64,000 bases of DNA from an uncultured Flavobacteriaceae bacterium (lineage in GTDB: Bacteria; Bacteroidota; Bacteroidia; Flavobacteriales; Flavobacteriaceae): positions 47,569-111,568 of the forward strand of contig CANMSB010000014.1 in NCBI GenBank assembly GCA_947500445.1, written 5' to 3'. This document shows positions 31,804-41,218 of this stretch, in pieces. The notes below the pieces were generated by a model. It was not told the origin of the DNA. It did no database searches and saw only the letters and a list, made by a program, of their open reading frames with translations. Position 1 is the stretch's first letter. Every line of letters starts with the position of its first letter. Both the position numbers and the translations under genes were made by a program.

Positions 31804-32769
31804 TTGAACGATACAAGCGCTATCCTGAACATCGCCAAAAAAACGATTACGATGCAAAGCGAGGCCATTGGCCACCTTGCGGGACTGCTCGACAGCGACT
31901 TTTCCGGCGCGGTAAACTGCATATTGGAATCGAAGGGACGGGTAATCGTTTCGGGTATCGGAAAGAGTGCGATCATCGCCTCCAAAATAGTGGCGACCCT
32001 GAACTCTACGGGCACCCCGGCGATCTTCATGCACGCCGCGGATGCCATCCATGGAGATCTGGGCACCATACAGGAGCATGACACGGTGATCTGTATCTCA
32101 AAAAGCGGCAGTACCCCGGAAATTAAGATGTTGGTCCCCTTGATCAAAAGAGGAACGAACAAGTTGATCGCCATGACCGGAAACCCGGAATCCTTTTTGG
32201 CACAACAGTCCGATTTTACGCTCAATACCTTTGTGGCCAAAGAGGCCTGCCCGAACAATCTGGCACCGACCACGAGTACCACGGCACAGTTGGTACTTGG
32301 CGATGCCATTGCCGTATGCCTGCTTGAACTCAGGGGCTTCAGCAGTACCGATTTTGCCAAGTACCATCCCGGTGGGGCCTTGGGAAAACGCCTTTACCTT
32401 ACCGTGGGCGACATTGCCATAAACAATCAAAAACCCCTGGTAAACGCAGCTACCGAAGTAAAGAACGTTATCGTTGAAATATCCGAAAAAATGCTCGGTG
32501 TTACCGCGGTACTGGAAAATAATGAAATAGTCGGGGTCGTCACCGATGGGGATATCCGTCGTATGTTGAACAAATACGACTCTATAAAAGGGCTCACCGC
32601 TAGGGATATTATGACAAAAAACCCAAAAACCATAGCCACCGATGTACTTGCCGTTAAGGCGTTGGAGACGATTCAGGAAAAAGGGATTTCGCAATTATTG
32701 GTGGTCAACGGGACGGAATATCATGGCGTGGTACATGTACACAATCTTATCAACGAAGGCATAGTATAA
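31804..32769 (+). CDS. kdsD: D-arabinose 5-phosphate isomerase (KpsF/GutQ family)
   Basis: A 321-residue isomerase converting ribulose 5-phosphate to arabinose 5-phosphate, the precursor of the Kdo sugar of lipopolysaccharide. The SIS domain (VIVSGIGKSAIIASKIVATLNSTG, ICISKSGSTPEIK, CPNNLAPTTSTT) is followed by paired CBS domains (GVVTDGDIRRM, DIMTKNPKTI). The start codon is TTG. The TAA stop overlaps the tatC ATG by one base (TAATG). Confidence 0.93.
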   Translation: MNDTSAILNIAKKTITMQSEAIGHLAGLLDSDFSGAVNCILESKGRVIVSGIGKSAIIASKIVATLNSTGTPAIFMHAADAIHGDLGTIQEHDTVICISKSGSTPEIKMLVPLIKRGTNKLIAMTGNPESFLAQQSDFTLNTFVAKEACPNNLAPTTSTTAQLVLGDAIAVCLLELRGFSSTDFAKYHPGGALGKRLYLTVGDIAINNQKPLVNAATEVKNVIVEISEKMLGVTAVLENNEIVGVVTDGDIRRMLNKYDSIKGLTARDIMTKNPKTIATDVLAVKALETIQEKGISQLLVVNGTEYHGVVHVHNLINEGIV

Positions 32770-33620
32770 TGGCAAAAACAGCAACAACCGACCCTAATGA
32801 AATGTCGTTTCTCGATCACCTCGAGGAATTGCGCTGGCACCTTATCCGATCGGTAAGTGCCGTGGTAATTGTTGGTAGTATCGCCTTTTTAATGCGGGAA
32901 TTTATTTTCGACACGGTATTGTTCGGTCCTAAGAAAATGGACTTTCCCACCTATCGCCTTTTTTGCAACATCGCCACTTATTTTGGTTACGATTCTGATT
33001 TTTGCGCCGACGAATTGCCATTTACCATTCAAAGCCGTTTGATGTCGGGGCAATTTTCGGCACACATCTGGACTTCCATCTGGGCGGGTTTTATCGTCGG
33101 TTTTCCGTATGTACTCTATGAAATGTGGAAGTTCATAAGTCCGGGGCTGTATGAGAAAGAGCGCAGAAATTCCCGAGGTTTCATCGTTGTTGCCTCGCTA
33201 TTGTTTTTTATGGGTGCCCTATTCGGTTACTATGTTGTGGCGCCGTTATCCATTAATTTTTTGGGTACCTATCAAGTAAGTGCCGAAGTGACCAATGAGT
33301 TCGACCTTTCTTCCTATGTTGCGTCGGTAAGAACTTCGGTTATCGCTTGTGGTCTTATCTTTGAACTGCCGATTATCGTCTATTTCCTTACCAAAGTAGG
33401 CTTGGTTACCCCAGAAATTCTGAAAAAATACCGCAAAATTTCCTTGGTCGTCGTGTTGATTCTTTCCGCAGTGATTACCCCACCCGATGTCACCAGCCAG
33501 ATTGTGGTTGCGGTCCCGATCTTAATCCTCTATCAGGTAAGTATTTTCATCTCAAGGCAAGTACTCAAAAAGGAGGCGAAGAAGGCCAAGAAAAAGGGAA
33601 CGGGCGTAACAACCGGATAG
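32769..33620 (+). CDS. tatC: Sec-independent translocase subunit TatC
   Basis: A 283-residue polytopic membrane protein, the receptor of the twin-arginine system that exports folded proteins. It begins with the conserved FLDHLEELRWHL and has six transmembrane segments; FPYVLYEMWKFISPGLYEKER and VITPPDVTSQ are family motifs. A lysine-rich tail follows the last segment. It overlaps kdsD by one base. TatA/B is not encoded in the window. The Gfo/Idh/MocA oxidoreductase at 62609 is a probable client. Confidence 0.95.
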   Translation: MAKTATTDPNEMSFLDHLEELRWHLIRSVSAVVIVGSIAFLMREFIFDTVLFGPKKMDFPTYRLFCNIATYFGYDSDFCADELPFTIQSRLMSGQFSAHIWTSIWAGFIVGFPYVLYEMWKFISPGLYEKERRNSRGFIVVASLLFFMGALFGYYVVAPLSINFLGTYQVSAEVTNEFDLSSYVASVRTSVIACGLIFELPIIVYFLTKVGLVTPEILKKYRKISLVVVLILSAVITPPDVTSQIVVAVPILILYQVSIFISRQVLKKEAKKAKKKGTGVTTG

Positions 33621-33870
33621 GAAAGTCTTTTTTGAAAAACTATATTGAAGCACTTGAAATCGTTTTCAAAGCACCGCCAAGCACTGCTACGATAAGCATG
33701 GCAGTGGTGAACAATGGTACGGCCCGTTAAATTATATGTAATTATTTTTATCGTATCGGTTGTAAAACGTAGATTTGGACGGATGCACTCAGGGATTGCT
33801 TTGATACAGGGCCCCAGGATAATGCGTTTTCGCATGCACATGTTAACTTTTTGACCTAACCCCTATAAAA

Positions 33871-34611
33871 ATGAAATTAAGGGCAGAAAACATCATGAAA
33901 ACCTATAGCGGCCGCCAGGTGGTCCGTGGTATTTCATTGGAAGTAAACCAAGGAGAGATCATAGGGCTGTTGGGACCGAACGGAGCAGGAAAAACGACTT
34001 CGTTCTACATGATCGTGGGCTTGGTAAAACCGAATGGGGGAAAGATATTTTTGGACGATATGGAGATTACCAAATTTCCAATGTACAAAAGGGCCCAGAA
34101 CGGTATTGGCTATCTGGCACAGGAAGCATCCGTTTTTCGAAAGCTGAGCATTGAAAAAAATATTCTGAGCGTACTGCAACTCACCAAATTGAGCAAGAAA
34201 GAGCAGTTGATGAAAATGGAGTCCTTGATCGAGGAATTCGGACTGGGGCACATTCGAAAAAATAGGGGCGACCTGCTTTCGGGCGGGGAACGCCGACGTA
34301 CCGAAATCGCCAGGGCATTGGCGACCGACCCTAAATTTATTTTGTTGGACGAGCCGTTTGCCGGGGTAGACCCGGTCGCCGTGGAGGACATCCAACGAAT
34401 TGTAGCGCAATTAAAGAACAAAAACATCGGTATTTTAATTACCGACCACAATGTGCAGGAAACCCTCGCCATTACCGAACGTAGCTATCTTATGTTCGAA
34501 GGGGGGATATTAAAATCGGGACATCCCGAAGACCTCGCCGCCGATGAAATGGTGCGAAAGGTATACCTTGGCCAAAACTTTGAATTGCGTAAAAAGAAGT
34601 TGGATTTTTAA
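33871..34611 (+). CDS. lptB: LPS export ABC transporter ATP-binding protein
   Basis: A 246-residue ABC ATPase that powers extraction of lipopolysaccharide from the inner membrane with LptFG. Walker A is GPNGAGKT, the signature is [16 protein letters not shown], and Walker B is [13 protein letters not shown] with the H-loop ITDHNV. The match to LptB ([14 protein letters not shown]) is strong. It is 250 bp downstream of tatC; that gap shows no convincing gene. Confidence 0.94.
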   Translation: MKLRAENIMKTYSGRQVVRGISLEVNQGEIIGLLGPNGAGKTTSFYMIVGLVKPNGGKIFLDDMEITKFPMYKRAQNGIGYLAQEASVFRKLSIEKNILSVLQLTKLSKKEQLMKMESLIEEFGLGHIRKNRGDLLSGGERRRTEIARALATDPKFILLDEPFAGVDPVAVEDIQRIVAQLKNKNIGILITDHNVQETLAITERSYLMFEGGILKSGHPEDLAADEMVRKVYLGQNFELRKKKLDF

Positions 34612-34710
34612 GGGGCGATTCAGAACAGGGTATCCAATCCTACAAACAAACCCTTTGCTTTTTGATCTTAGACTACCTGCTCCCTGTAGCATTTTAACTT
34701 TGAAATGGCC

Positions 34711-35472
34711 CTATCCCTGTTGCGTTTTCAAACTGTTCTGAATGGCCGATACGATAATGTAGGCAGCAATGATGATCGGTACGGCCAAAAACTTCATGGT
34801 TATCAAGAGCACCAAACTTAGGATAACAAACATGTATCGTACGGCATTATCCTTAAAACCCCAGTTCTTAAATTTTAATGCGAACAGTGCAATCGGTGCG
34901 TTCATTAGAAACGCACTTACGAGCGTGAACGCCATTAAAAACCATTGGTTTAAAATAATGCTGTTTAGCGTATCGCTATTTTGATAAAGTAAGATCAAGG
35001 GCAGGGAAAGGACTAAAAGTGCGTTCGCAGGAGTCGGCAGACCAATGAACGAACTCACTTGATTTTCATCGATATTGAACTTTGCCAACCGATAGGCCGC
35101 GGCAAGGGTAATCAAAAATCCGAAAAAAGGCAAAGGGGTAAACGTTCCGCCCAACCATAACACGGATTCTGAAGCAGTGGCCGAAAACTCAAGGTTCCAA
35201 CCGCCGGTCAGCGACATTCCCAACAGCTGGAACATTACGATACCTGGCACCAGCCCACTGGTGATCATATCGGCAAGGGAATCCAATTGCACTCCTAAAG
35301 CGCTCTGTGCGTTCAGCAAACGTGCCGCCAAACCATCGAACCAATCGAAAAAGATGCCCATAAACACAAAAATGGCCGCCAGATCCAATTGGTTCAACAC
35401 GGCAAAAACGGTGGCCACACACCCACAAAAAACATTCAAAAGCGTAATAAAATTTGGGATAAACTGCTTCAT
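34711..35472 (-). CDS. pssA: CDP-diacylglycerol-serine O-phosphatidyltransferase
   Basis: A 253-residue membrane enzyme that makes phosphatidylserine, the precursor of phosphatidylethanolamine. The CDP-alcohol phosphotransferase motif D-G-x2-A-R-x8-G-x3-D-x3-D is seen in DGLAARLLNAQSALG followed by VQLDSLAD. Several transmembrane helices follow. An in-frame extension to a TTG at 35529 exists, but ATG 35472 (MKQFIPNFITLLNVFCGC) matches the family start. Divergent from the DUF4105 gene. Confidence 0.92.
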   Translation of the reverse strand: MKQFIPNFITLLNVFCGCVATVFAVLNQLDLAAIFVFMGIFFDWFDGLAARLLNAQSALGVQLDSLADMITSGLVPGIVMFQLLGMSLTGGWNLEFSATASESVLWLGGTFTPLPFFGFLITLAAAYRLAKFNIDENQVSSFIGLPTPANALLVLSLPLILLYQNSDTLNSIILNQWFLMAFTLVSAFLMNAPIALFALKFKNWGFKDNAVRYMFVILSLVLLITMKFLAVPIIIAAYIIVSAIQNSLKTQQG

Positions 35473-35550
35473 GGCATGGTAATTTTCATAAAAATAGCAC
35501 AATTTTCGATCTAGGGGTTTCGAGTACAATTTTATTTGGATATTTGCCCT

Positions 35551-36795
35551 ATGACAAGTCCAGGCACACTAATAAGGATAAAAACGTTTCTTTTCACCAC
35601 TTTTCTCCTGATAGCCGCTACGGTATACGCCCAAAAACCGGTACTTTCCCCTTTGAGCGAAATCAGTGTATTGACTGTTGGCAATGGTGATGATCTTTAT
35701 TCTAAATTTGGCCACAGCGCCATTCGGGTGCACGATCCATCGGTAAATTTCGATATCGTTTACAATTATGGCCTCTTCGATTTTGACGACCCATTGTTCT
35801 ATACCAAGTTTACAAAAGGGCAACTCGATTACCGTTTGGGAAAACAACGGTTCAAAAATTTTGTTTTCGGTTACGAATTGGAAAATCGTTCCGTAACCGA
35901 GCAGGTATTAAAGTTGGACAATGCGCAAACAAAAGCACTGTTCGATTTTCTTGAAAACAACTACAAACCTGAAAATAGGTATTATCGGTACGACTTCCTC
36001 TTCGACAATTGTGCGACACGCATTCCCGACGCCTTAAAATCGGTGCTGGGCGAGGCGTGGCAATTACAGTATGGCCATATTAAGGAGCCGTTAAGCTTTC
36101 GGGGCATGATCAATGAAAAACTGGAAGTGAACCGTTGGTTTACCTTTGGTATCAACACGGCTTTGGGAGCCGTCATCGACGAAGAGGTAACCCCATGGGA
36201 ACGGCTTTTTTTACCGGCGTACCTGTTCCACCAGCTTCCAAACACCACGTTATCGGGAAAACCGCTGGTCTCCAAAAAAATCGAACTGGTAAGACCACGC
36301 CCTACCGCTACGACCACCCTTTTTTTTATGACCCCGATGTTTTGGTTTGGCCTGTTGTTTTTAGCAAGCTGTTGGATTACCTATCGCAACATTAGCAATG
36401 GTAGCCGCAGTCGTTGGCTCGATTTTTTGTTGGCATTGGCGTCCGGTGTCACGGGCTGTATCCTCTTTTTTTTATGGTTTTTATCAGATCATCAGGCCAC
36501 AAAAATGAATTTTAATACGTTTTGGGCCTTCGGACCCAATGTTATCATCGCCTTTGTGACGCTCAAGAGAACATTGCCCAAATGGATCCGTACCTACACT
36601 TGGTTCTTGATCGCTTTATTGCTCTCCGTTCTTTTGATATGGGTGTTCGGCGTTCAGCAATTTTCACCAATTGTTCTTTTCCCCATAGGGACCCTATTGC
36701 TACGATACCTATTTTTAATTCGATATACCGCACCAGGCAAAGATCGGAACGCATCTGAAATTGATCAAAGCCCCAATCGACCTGTAATTGTTTAA
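35551..36795 (+). CDS. DUF4105 (Lnb-like) membrane protein
   Basis: A 414-residue protein with an N-terminal signal anchor, a periplasmic domain and about five C-terminal membrane helices. The domain shows DUF4105 features: FGHSAIRV, YGLFDFDDP, FLFDNCATRIPD (a conserved Cys) and FLPAYLFHQL. The family includes Lnb, which finishes lipoproteins with a third acyl chain in Bacteroides. The many lipoproteins in this window would be clients. I assign the family, not the exact reaction. ATG 35551 is preferred over an upstream TTG. Confidence 0.8.
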   Translation: MTSPGTLIRIKTFLFTTFLLIAATVYAQKPVLSPLSEISVLTVGNGDDLYSKFGHSAIRVHDPSVNFDIVYNYGLFDFDDPLFYTKFTKGQLDYRLGKQRFKNFVFGYELENRSVTEQVLKLDNAQTKALFDFLENNYKPENRYYRYDFLFDNCATRIPDALKSVLGEAWQLQYGHIKEPLSFRGMINEKLEVNRWFTFGINTALGAVIDEEVTPWERLFLPAYLFHQLPNTTLSGKPLVSKKIELVRPRPTATTTLFFMTPMFWFGLLFLASCWITYRNISNGSRSRWLDFLLALASGVTGCILFFLWFLSDHQATKMNFNTFWAFGPNVIIAFVTLKRTLPKWIRTYTWFLIALLLSVLLIWVFGVQQFSPIVLFPIGTLLLRYLFLIRYTAPGKDRNASEIDQSPNRPVIV

Positions 36796-36828
36796 AGCCG
36801 TTTTCCTTAACCTGATACTTTCATTACA

Positions 36829-38709
36829 ATGAACCTTCTTACCGTAGAAAACATATCCAAAGCATTTGGGGAACGCGTATTGTTCGAAAACCTTTCTTTC
36901 GGCATCAACAAGGACCAGAAAATTGCCCTGATCGCAAAAAACGGTACCGGAAAAACTTCCATTCTCAATATTCTTTCCGGAGCCGATTCGCCGGATAAGG
37001 GAAAGGTTAACTTTCGAAAGGGCATACGCACCTCTTTTTTGGAACAAGAGCCGCAGCTGTCGGGGAATTTGACCATTGAGGAAACCATTTTTGCATCGGA
37101 CAATGAGGTGTTAAAGGTAATTTCGGCCTATGAGAGAGCCTTGGAAAATCCAGAGGACCAAGATGCCTATCAAACCGCCTTTGAGGCCATGGAGCGTTTC
37201 GGGGCATGGGATTTTGAAACGCAGTACAAGCAAATTCTGTCCAAACTAAAACTGGACGACCTAAAGGTGAAAGTAAATTTACTGTCCGGAGGGCAAAAGA
37301 AACGGTTGGCCTTGGCGAATGCCCTGATCAATCGGCCGGACTTGTTGATCTTGGACGAGCCAACGAACCATTTGGACCTTGAAATGATCGAATGGTTGGA
37401 GGCTTATTTCGCCAAGGAGAATATGACCCTCTTCATGGTTACGCACGACCGTTACTTTTTAGAACGGGTATGTAACGAAATCATCGAATTGGACAATGGC
37501 ACTCTTTACCCGTACAAGGGCAACTATTCCTACTATTTGGAGAAAAAAGAGGCGCGGGTGGAACAAGAGGCTACCGAACACCATAAATCGCAGCAACTCT
37601 ACAAAAAAGAATTGGAGTGGATGCGGCGCCAACCGAAGGCGCGGACCACAAAATCCAAATCGCGGATCGACGATTTCAATACCATCAAAGAAACTGCCGG
37701 AAAGCGTAGAAAGGAACACCAAGTACAGCTTGAGATCAATATGGAACGGATGGGCAGTAAAATTGTAGAGCTGCACAAACTGGTAAAGGCATACCCGGAA
37801 AAACCCATTTTGGATAAATTCGATTACAATTTTATCAAAGGGGAACGTATCGGTGTCATCGGTAAGAACGGCACCGGAAAGTCTACCTTTTTGAACATAC
37901 TCACGGGCACCGATACTGCCGATTCGGGAAAGGTGGTCATCGGCGACACCATCAAATTCGGGTATTACACCCAAAAGGGAATACACATAAAAGAGGGGCA
38001 AAAGGTAATCGAGGTCATTCGGGAATTCGGAGATTATATTCCTTTGATGAAGGGGCGCCAAATTTCTGCGCAACAGCTATTGGAACGCTTTCTGTTCGAT
38101 CGTAAAAAACAGTACGACTATGTGGATAAATTGAGCGGGGGGGAACGCAAACGGCTTTATTTGTGTACCGTGCTCATACAAAACCCCAATTTTCTCATTT
38201 TGGACGAGCCCACCAACGATCTGGACGTGGTTACCCTGAACGTACTGGAGAGTTTTTTAATGGATTTTCCCGGCTGCTTACTGGTAGTAAGTCACGACCG
38301 TTATTTTATGGACAAGATCGTAGACCATCTTTTCGTTTTTAGGGGAAATGGTATTGTTGAGGACTTCCCAGGAAACTATTCCGATTTTCGGGCCTATGAG
38401 GACAGTCAGGTCGCCGAAATGAGGGCCGAAAAAGCCAGTGCGTCCACCCAAAAAGCCCCAAAGGCCCAATGGAAAACCGAACAACGTTCACCAAAACTAT
38501 CGTACAACGAGCAAAAAGAATACAAACGTCTTGAAAAAGACATCCAAAAATTGGAACGGGAAAAAGAAACGATACAGCAACGCTTTACGGACGGATCGCT
38601 CAGTGGGGAAGCCATTGCTTCCCTTTCAAAAGAATTAAAACAACTGACCGATAGCATTGATGCGAAAACCGAACGGTGGTTCGAACTCTCGGCGCTTATG
38701 GAAGAATGA
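36829..38709 (+). CDS. uup: ABC-F family ATPase, Uup-like
   Basis: A 626-residue soluble protein with two ABC cassettes: Walker A sites AKNGTGKTS and GKNGTGKST, signatures LLSGGQKKRL and LSGGERKRLY, and Walker B/switch sequences LDEPTNHLD and LDEPTNDLD. A linker between cassettes is charged. The C-terminal coiled coil (about 550-626) is typical of Uup, which acts on DNA or ribosomes rather than transport. It is downstream of the DUF4105 gene by 33 bp. Confidence 0.9.
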   Translation: MNLLTVENISKAFGERVLFENLSFGINKDQKIALIAKNGTGKTSILNILSGADSPDKGKVNFRKGIRTSFLEQEPQLSGNLTIEETIFASDNEVLKVISAYERALENPEDQDAYQTAFEAMERFGAWDFETQYKQILSKLKLDDLKVKVNLLSGGQKKRLALANALINRPDLLILDEPTNHLDLEMIEWLEAYFAKENMTLFMVTHDRYFLERVCNEIIELDNGTLYPYKGNYSYYLEKKEARVEQEATEHHKSQQLYKKELEWMRRQPKARTTKSKSRIDDFNTIKETAGKRRKEHQVQLEINMERMGSKIVELHKLVKAYPEKPILDKFDYNFIKGERIGVIGKNGTGKSTFLNILTGTDTADSGKVVIGDTIKFGYYTQKGIHIKEGQKVIEVIREFGDYIPLMKGRQISAQQLLERFLFDRKKQYDYVDKLSGGERKRLYLCTVLIQNPNFLILDEPTNDLDVVTLNVLESFLMDFPGCLLVVSHDRYFMDKIVDHLFVFRGNGIVEDFPGNYSDFRAYEDSQVAEMRAEKASASTQKAPKAQWKTEQRSPKLSYNEQKEYKRLEKDIQKLEREKETIQQRFTDGSLSGEAIASLSKELKQLTDSIDAKTERWFELSALMEE

Positions 38710-38712
38710 TAC

Positions 38713-38852
38713 TTAAACCCGCTTTACGCATTAGAAAATCTATTACAGCTTCCAGCTACTTCAAAATATGGTGCTGCGCTACATTTAAAAATGTCATATT
38801 TTATCGCAGCTAAAAGCTTCATTACGAAGTTCTAATGCATAATCCGGGTTAA
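38713..38852. repeat. Long inverted-repeat element, family 2
   Basis: Two arms, 38713-38736 and 38830-38852, are imperfect inverted copies of TTAACCCGGATTATGCATTA. Further nested pairings lie inside (AAAATATG with CATATTTT, GCTGCG with CGCAGC), so the whole 140 bp could fold as one branched hairpin. The right arm, read on the minus strand, recurs at 58622. The remainder of the gap to 39107 shows no gene. Confidence 0.65.
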
Positions 38853-39107
38853 AAGGACCATTGAAAGACGTATCAAAGCGAACTTGATCGCGATGCATTT
38901 AAACCGTATCGATTTATTAAGAAAAGAATGAAATTCATAATAGGGCATCAAAGTGGCCGTAAACCGCTGGCGGGAAGCTGTTTTGTAATCTACAAAAAGC
39001 GATTACTGCAAAGTGCGACCACAGACTTGTTTTAAGATTTGTAGCTCCGAGTACTCGGTGGAAAGGCTTGCGTTAAGGCGAATCCTTTCCGTTAAAGATT
39101 GTAACCA

Positions 39108-39614
39108 ATGAACCTTTTGCGCTATCTCGGTTTTCTGTTTACCTCCACCAATCGGCATGGGGTACACTCCCCGTTCGTTTATAAGTTGGTTACCCAATGC
39201 ATCCATCATGGTACCCGATTTTTTCTTCAAAAAAGAAAGTCGTTGTTGGTCCTGAAAAAAAGTGTCACCTACTTTAAACCACAACGGCTTTACTTTTATG
39301 AAGGCGATCCGCAACTCGCTCTCAAATACGGTGGGACCACTTCCAAATTAGAAAAAGGAAACGAACCTTATGATCTGGCTTTCGTAGATGCTGCCACATT
39401 GGCACGCCCTAATGCGATGGACCATCTTAAAGCGTACGCCCACAACAATAGCGTTCTACTCATCGATAGCATACAAGCGACCCGCGAACACCGGGCTTTT
39501 TGGGAAAAGTTAAAAATTGATCCGAGGGTCACCGTTACCGTCGACCTGTTTTTTTGCGGGCTTGTATTCTTTCGTAAAGAACAGGCCAAGGAACATTTTA
39601 AGATTCGAATTTAA
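39108..39614 (+). CDS. Shortened SAM-methyltransferase-like protein
   Basis: A 168-residue protein. Its start (LLRYLGFLFTSTNRHGVHSPFVY) and end (VTVTVDLFFCGLVFFRKEQAKEHFKIR) match a flavobacterial family of roughly 230-residue class I methyltransferase-like proteins as I recall it. The middle that should hold the glycine-rich SAM loop and acidic strand-2 residue is missing: residues about 45-75 jump directly to YFKPQRLYFYEGDPQLALKY. It is probably not a methyltransferase any more; it may be a structural or decaying remnant. The frame is otherwise open. Confidence 0.6.
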   Translation: MNLLRYLGFLFTSTNRHGVHSPFVYKLVTQCIHHGTRFFLQKRKSLLVLKKSVTYFKPQRLYFYEGDPQLALKYGGTTSKLEKGNEPYDLAFVDAATLARPNAMDHLKAYAHNNSVLLIDSIQATREHRAFWEKLKIDPRVTVTVDLFFCGLVFFRKEQAKEHFKIRI

Positions 39615-39652
39615 TGCCCTATTTTAGGGTATAACTTACAAACACACTGAAT

Positions 39653-39808
39653 ATGGCAATGAACAATACCCATTACATCGTTCTAGGAGCCGTTTTTATG
39701 CTTTACCTTATCGTAACCATTTCTACAAGAAACAAATCAAGAAAAAGAAAGTCCAGAAAATTTATGGAGGATTATGAACGTAAAAAAGAAAATGAAGATC
39801 AGCGATAA
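39653..39808 (+). CDS. Small single-pass membrane protein (51 aa)
   Basis: Reading from ATG 39653 gives 51 residues: a short N-terminus, one hydrophobic segment (YIVLGAVFMLYLIVTI) and a strongly basic then acidic tail (RNKSRKRKSRKF, ERKKENEDQR). The layout suits a membrane peptide with a cytoplasmic tail. It has no recognised name. It is 38 bp downstream of the shortened methyltransferase-like gene. Confidence 0.5.
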   Translation: MAMNNTHYIVLGAVFMLYLIVTISTRNKSRKRKSRKFMEDYERKKENEDQR

Positions 39809-40068
39809 AGGCCCACAAAGCATGGAAATCAAAAAGCCATTTTGATAGAACGGCAGCTAAACGGCACGTTTGACGACCGCTCCCGTTTCCGATCGCTCAC
39901 CATCACCCATAACAGTGCCGACACCTATTTTAATTCCATTTGAAAGGAACATAAACTTTTTAAGACGTACTACGCTACCCAGATGATCACAATAAGTTTA
40001 GGCGAGGTACTGAATTTGCAGCGATTTTTAGTTTTTTCATTTTCAGTGGACTACAAAATTTTAAACAG

Positions 40069-40644
40069 ATGAAAATATATACCAAAACCGGAGATAATGG
40101 AACCACTGCCCTATTTGGTGGCACCCGAGTACCAAAGCACCATATTAGGATCAATAGTTATGGCACTGTGGACGAACTGAACTCGTGGCTGGGTTTGGTA
40201 AGGGACCAAGAAATAGCGGCACAGGCAAAGGAAACGCTCGCCATTGTACAACATAAACTGTTTACCGTAGGGGCAATTTTGGCTACCGAACCGCAAAAAG
40301 CAGTTTTGAAAAATGGAAAGGACCGATTGAACATTGAGAAAATAAGCGAAGCGGACATTGCGCTCTTGGAACACGAAATGGATAAGATGAACGAAACCAT
40401 TCCGCCCATGACCCATTTTATTCTACCGGGCGGGCATACCACCGTATCCTACTGCCATCTTGCGCGCACGGTTTGCAGAAGGGCCGAACGAATGTCGACC
40501 TTATTATATGAAGAAGAACCTTTTGACAGCGCTGTACTGCGATACCTGAACCGCTTATCCGACTATCTTTTTGTTTTGTCACGAAAATTGGTTATCGATC
40601 TTGAGGCCTCTGAAATCAAGTGGATCCCCGAGAAAAAAGAATGA
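40069..40644 (+). CDS. pduO: Cobalamin adenosyltransferase, PduO type
   Basis: A 191-residue enzyme that transfers the 5'-deoxyadenosyl group of ATP to cob(I)alamin, making adenosylcobalamin. The start MKIYTKTGDNGTTALFGG is the ATP-binding motif of the family; RINSYGTVDELNSWLG and VCRRAERMSTLL (R-x-x-E-R) are conserved active-site segments. Its product is the chromophore needed by a CarH-type regulator such as the one at 348, and by B12-dependent mutases. Confidence 0.93.
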   Translation: MKIYTKTGDNGTTALFGGTRVPKHHIRINSYGTVDELNSWLGLVRDQEIAAQAKETLAIVQHKLFTVGAILATEPQKAVLKNGKDRLNIEKISEADIALLEHEMDKMNETIPPMTHFILPGGHTTVSYCHLARTVCRRAERMSTLLYEEEPFDSAVLRYLNRLSDYLFVLSRKLVIDLEASEIKWIPEKKE

Positions 40645-40722
40645 GCTATTTTAATTTTTGGCCCCACACAATATTAAAGCAAAAATTATGTTGATAACTT
40701 AAATGAAATAGTTGTTAAAACA

Positions 40723-40753
40723 TTTGACAACGTCCTTTTAAAAATTATTTTTG
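40723..40753 (+). promoter_or_regulatory. Canonical Bacteroidota promoter for the DUF2795 gene
   Basis: TTTG at 40723-40726 (-33) and TATTTTTG at 40746-40753 (-7, TAnnTTTG) are separated by 19 bases, the textbook arrangement. The ATG is 27 bases downstream. Confidence 0.75.
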
Positions 40754-40779
40754 CAAAAATTTAAAATCAAACCTTCACT

Positions 40780-41004
40780 ATGTACTGGACATTAGAATTG
40801 GCATCCTATTTAAGCGATGCGCCCTGGCCGGCCACCAAAGATGAATTGATCGATTATTCGATTCGTACCGGTGCCCCTTTGGAGGTGGTCGAAAACCTCC
40901 AATCAATGGAAGAAGAGGGTGGTGAAATCTATGAATCCATCGAAGAGATTTGGCCCGACTATCCCACTGAAGAAGATTACCTCTGGAACGAGGACGAATA
41001 TTAA
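40780..41004 (+). CDS. DUF2795 small acidic protein
   Basis: A 74-residue acidic protein. MYWTLELASYLSDAPWPATKDELIDYSIRTGAPLEVVENL matches the small DUF2795 family, and the C-terminus is very acidic (EEIWPDYPTEEDYLWNEDEY). It is abundant in Bacteroidota; role unknown. It has its own promoter and terminator, so it is a single-gene unit probably strongly expressed. Confidence 0.85.
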   Translation: MYWTLELASYLSDAPWPATKDELIDYSIRTGAPLEVVENLQSMEEEGGEIYESIEEIWPDYPTEEDYLWNEDEY

Positions 41005-41028
41005 TACCGTAAAGCAATAGCTTAGTAT

Positions 41029-41055
41029 AAAAAGTCTCCTTTGGAGGCTTTTTTT
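41029..41055 (+). terminator. Terminator after the DUF2795 gene
   Basis: AAAAAG-T-CTCC pairs with GGAG-GCTTTTT around a TTT loop and is followed by a T run. Confidence 0.8.
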
Positions 41056-41218
41056 ATGTGCTTGTCTTCTGTTTTCTGTAATTTTGGCAGCCCGAAGTAG
41101 CTATTTTATGCTATTTCCAATAAACGGAACAGCTTTTGACATCAGATAACGTTTGGTAAAAGATACTTTTAAGCATTCTCGGCCTTAGCCGATACACCAT
41201 ATAAACCATATTATCATT

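Noticed and set aside
31755..32360. 201-codon minus-strand frame across kdsD
   Set aside because: It is the antisense of the kdsD SIS domain; kdsD is certain.
33621..33870. Possible gene between tatC and lptB
   Set aside because: Only a minus-strand frame that runs into tatC exists; its translation shows no protein-like pattern.
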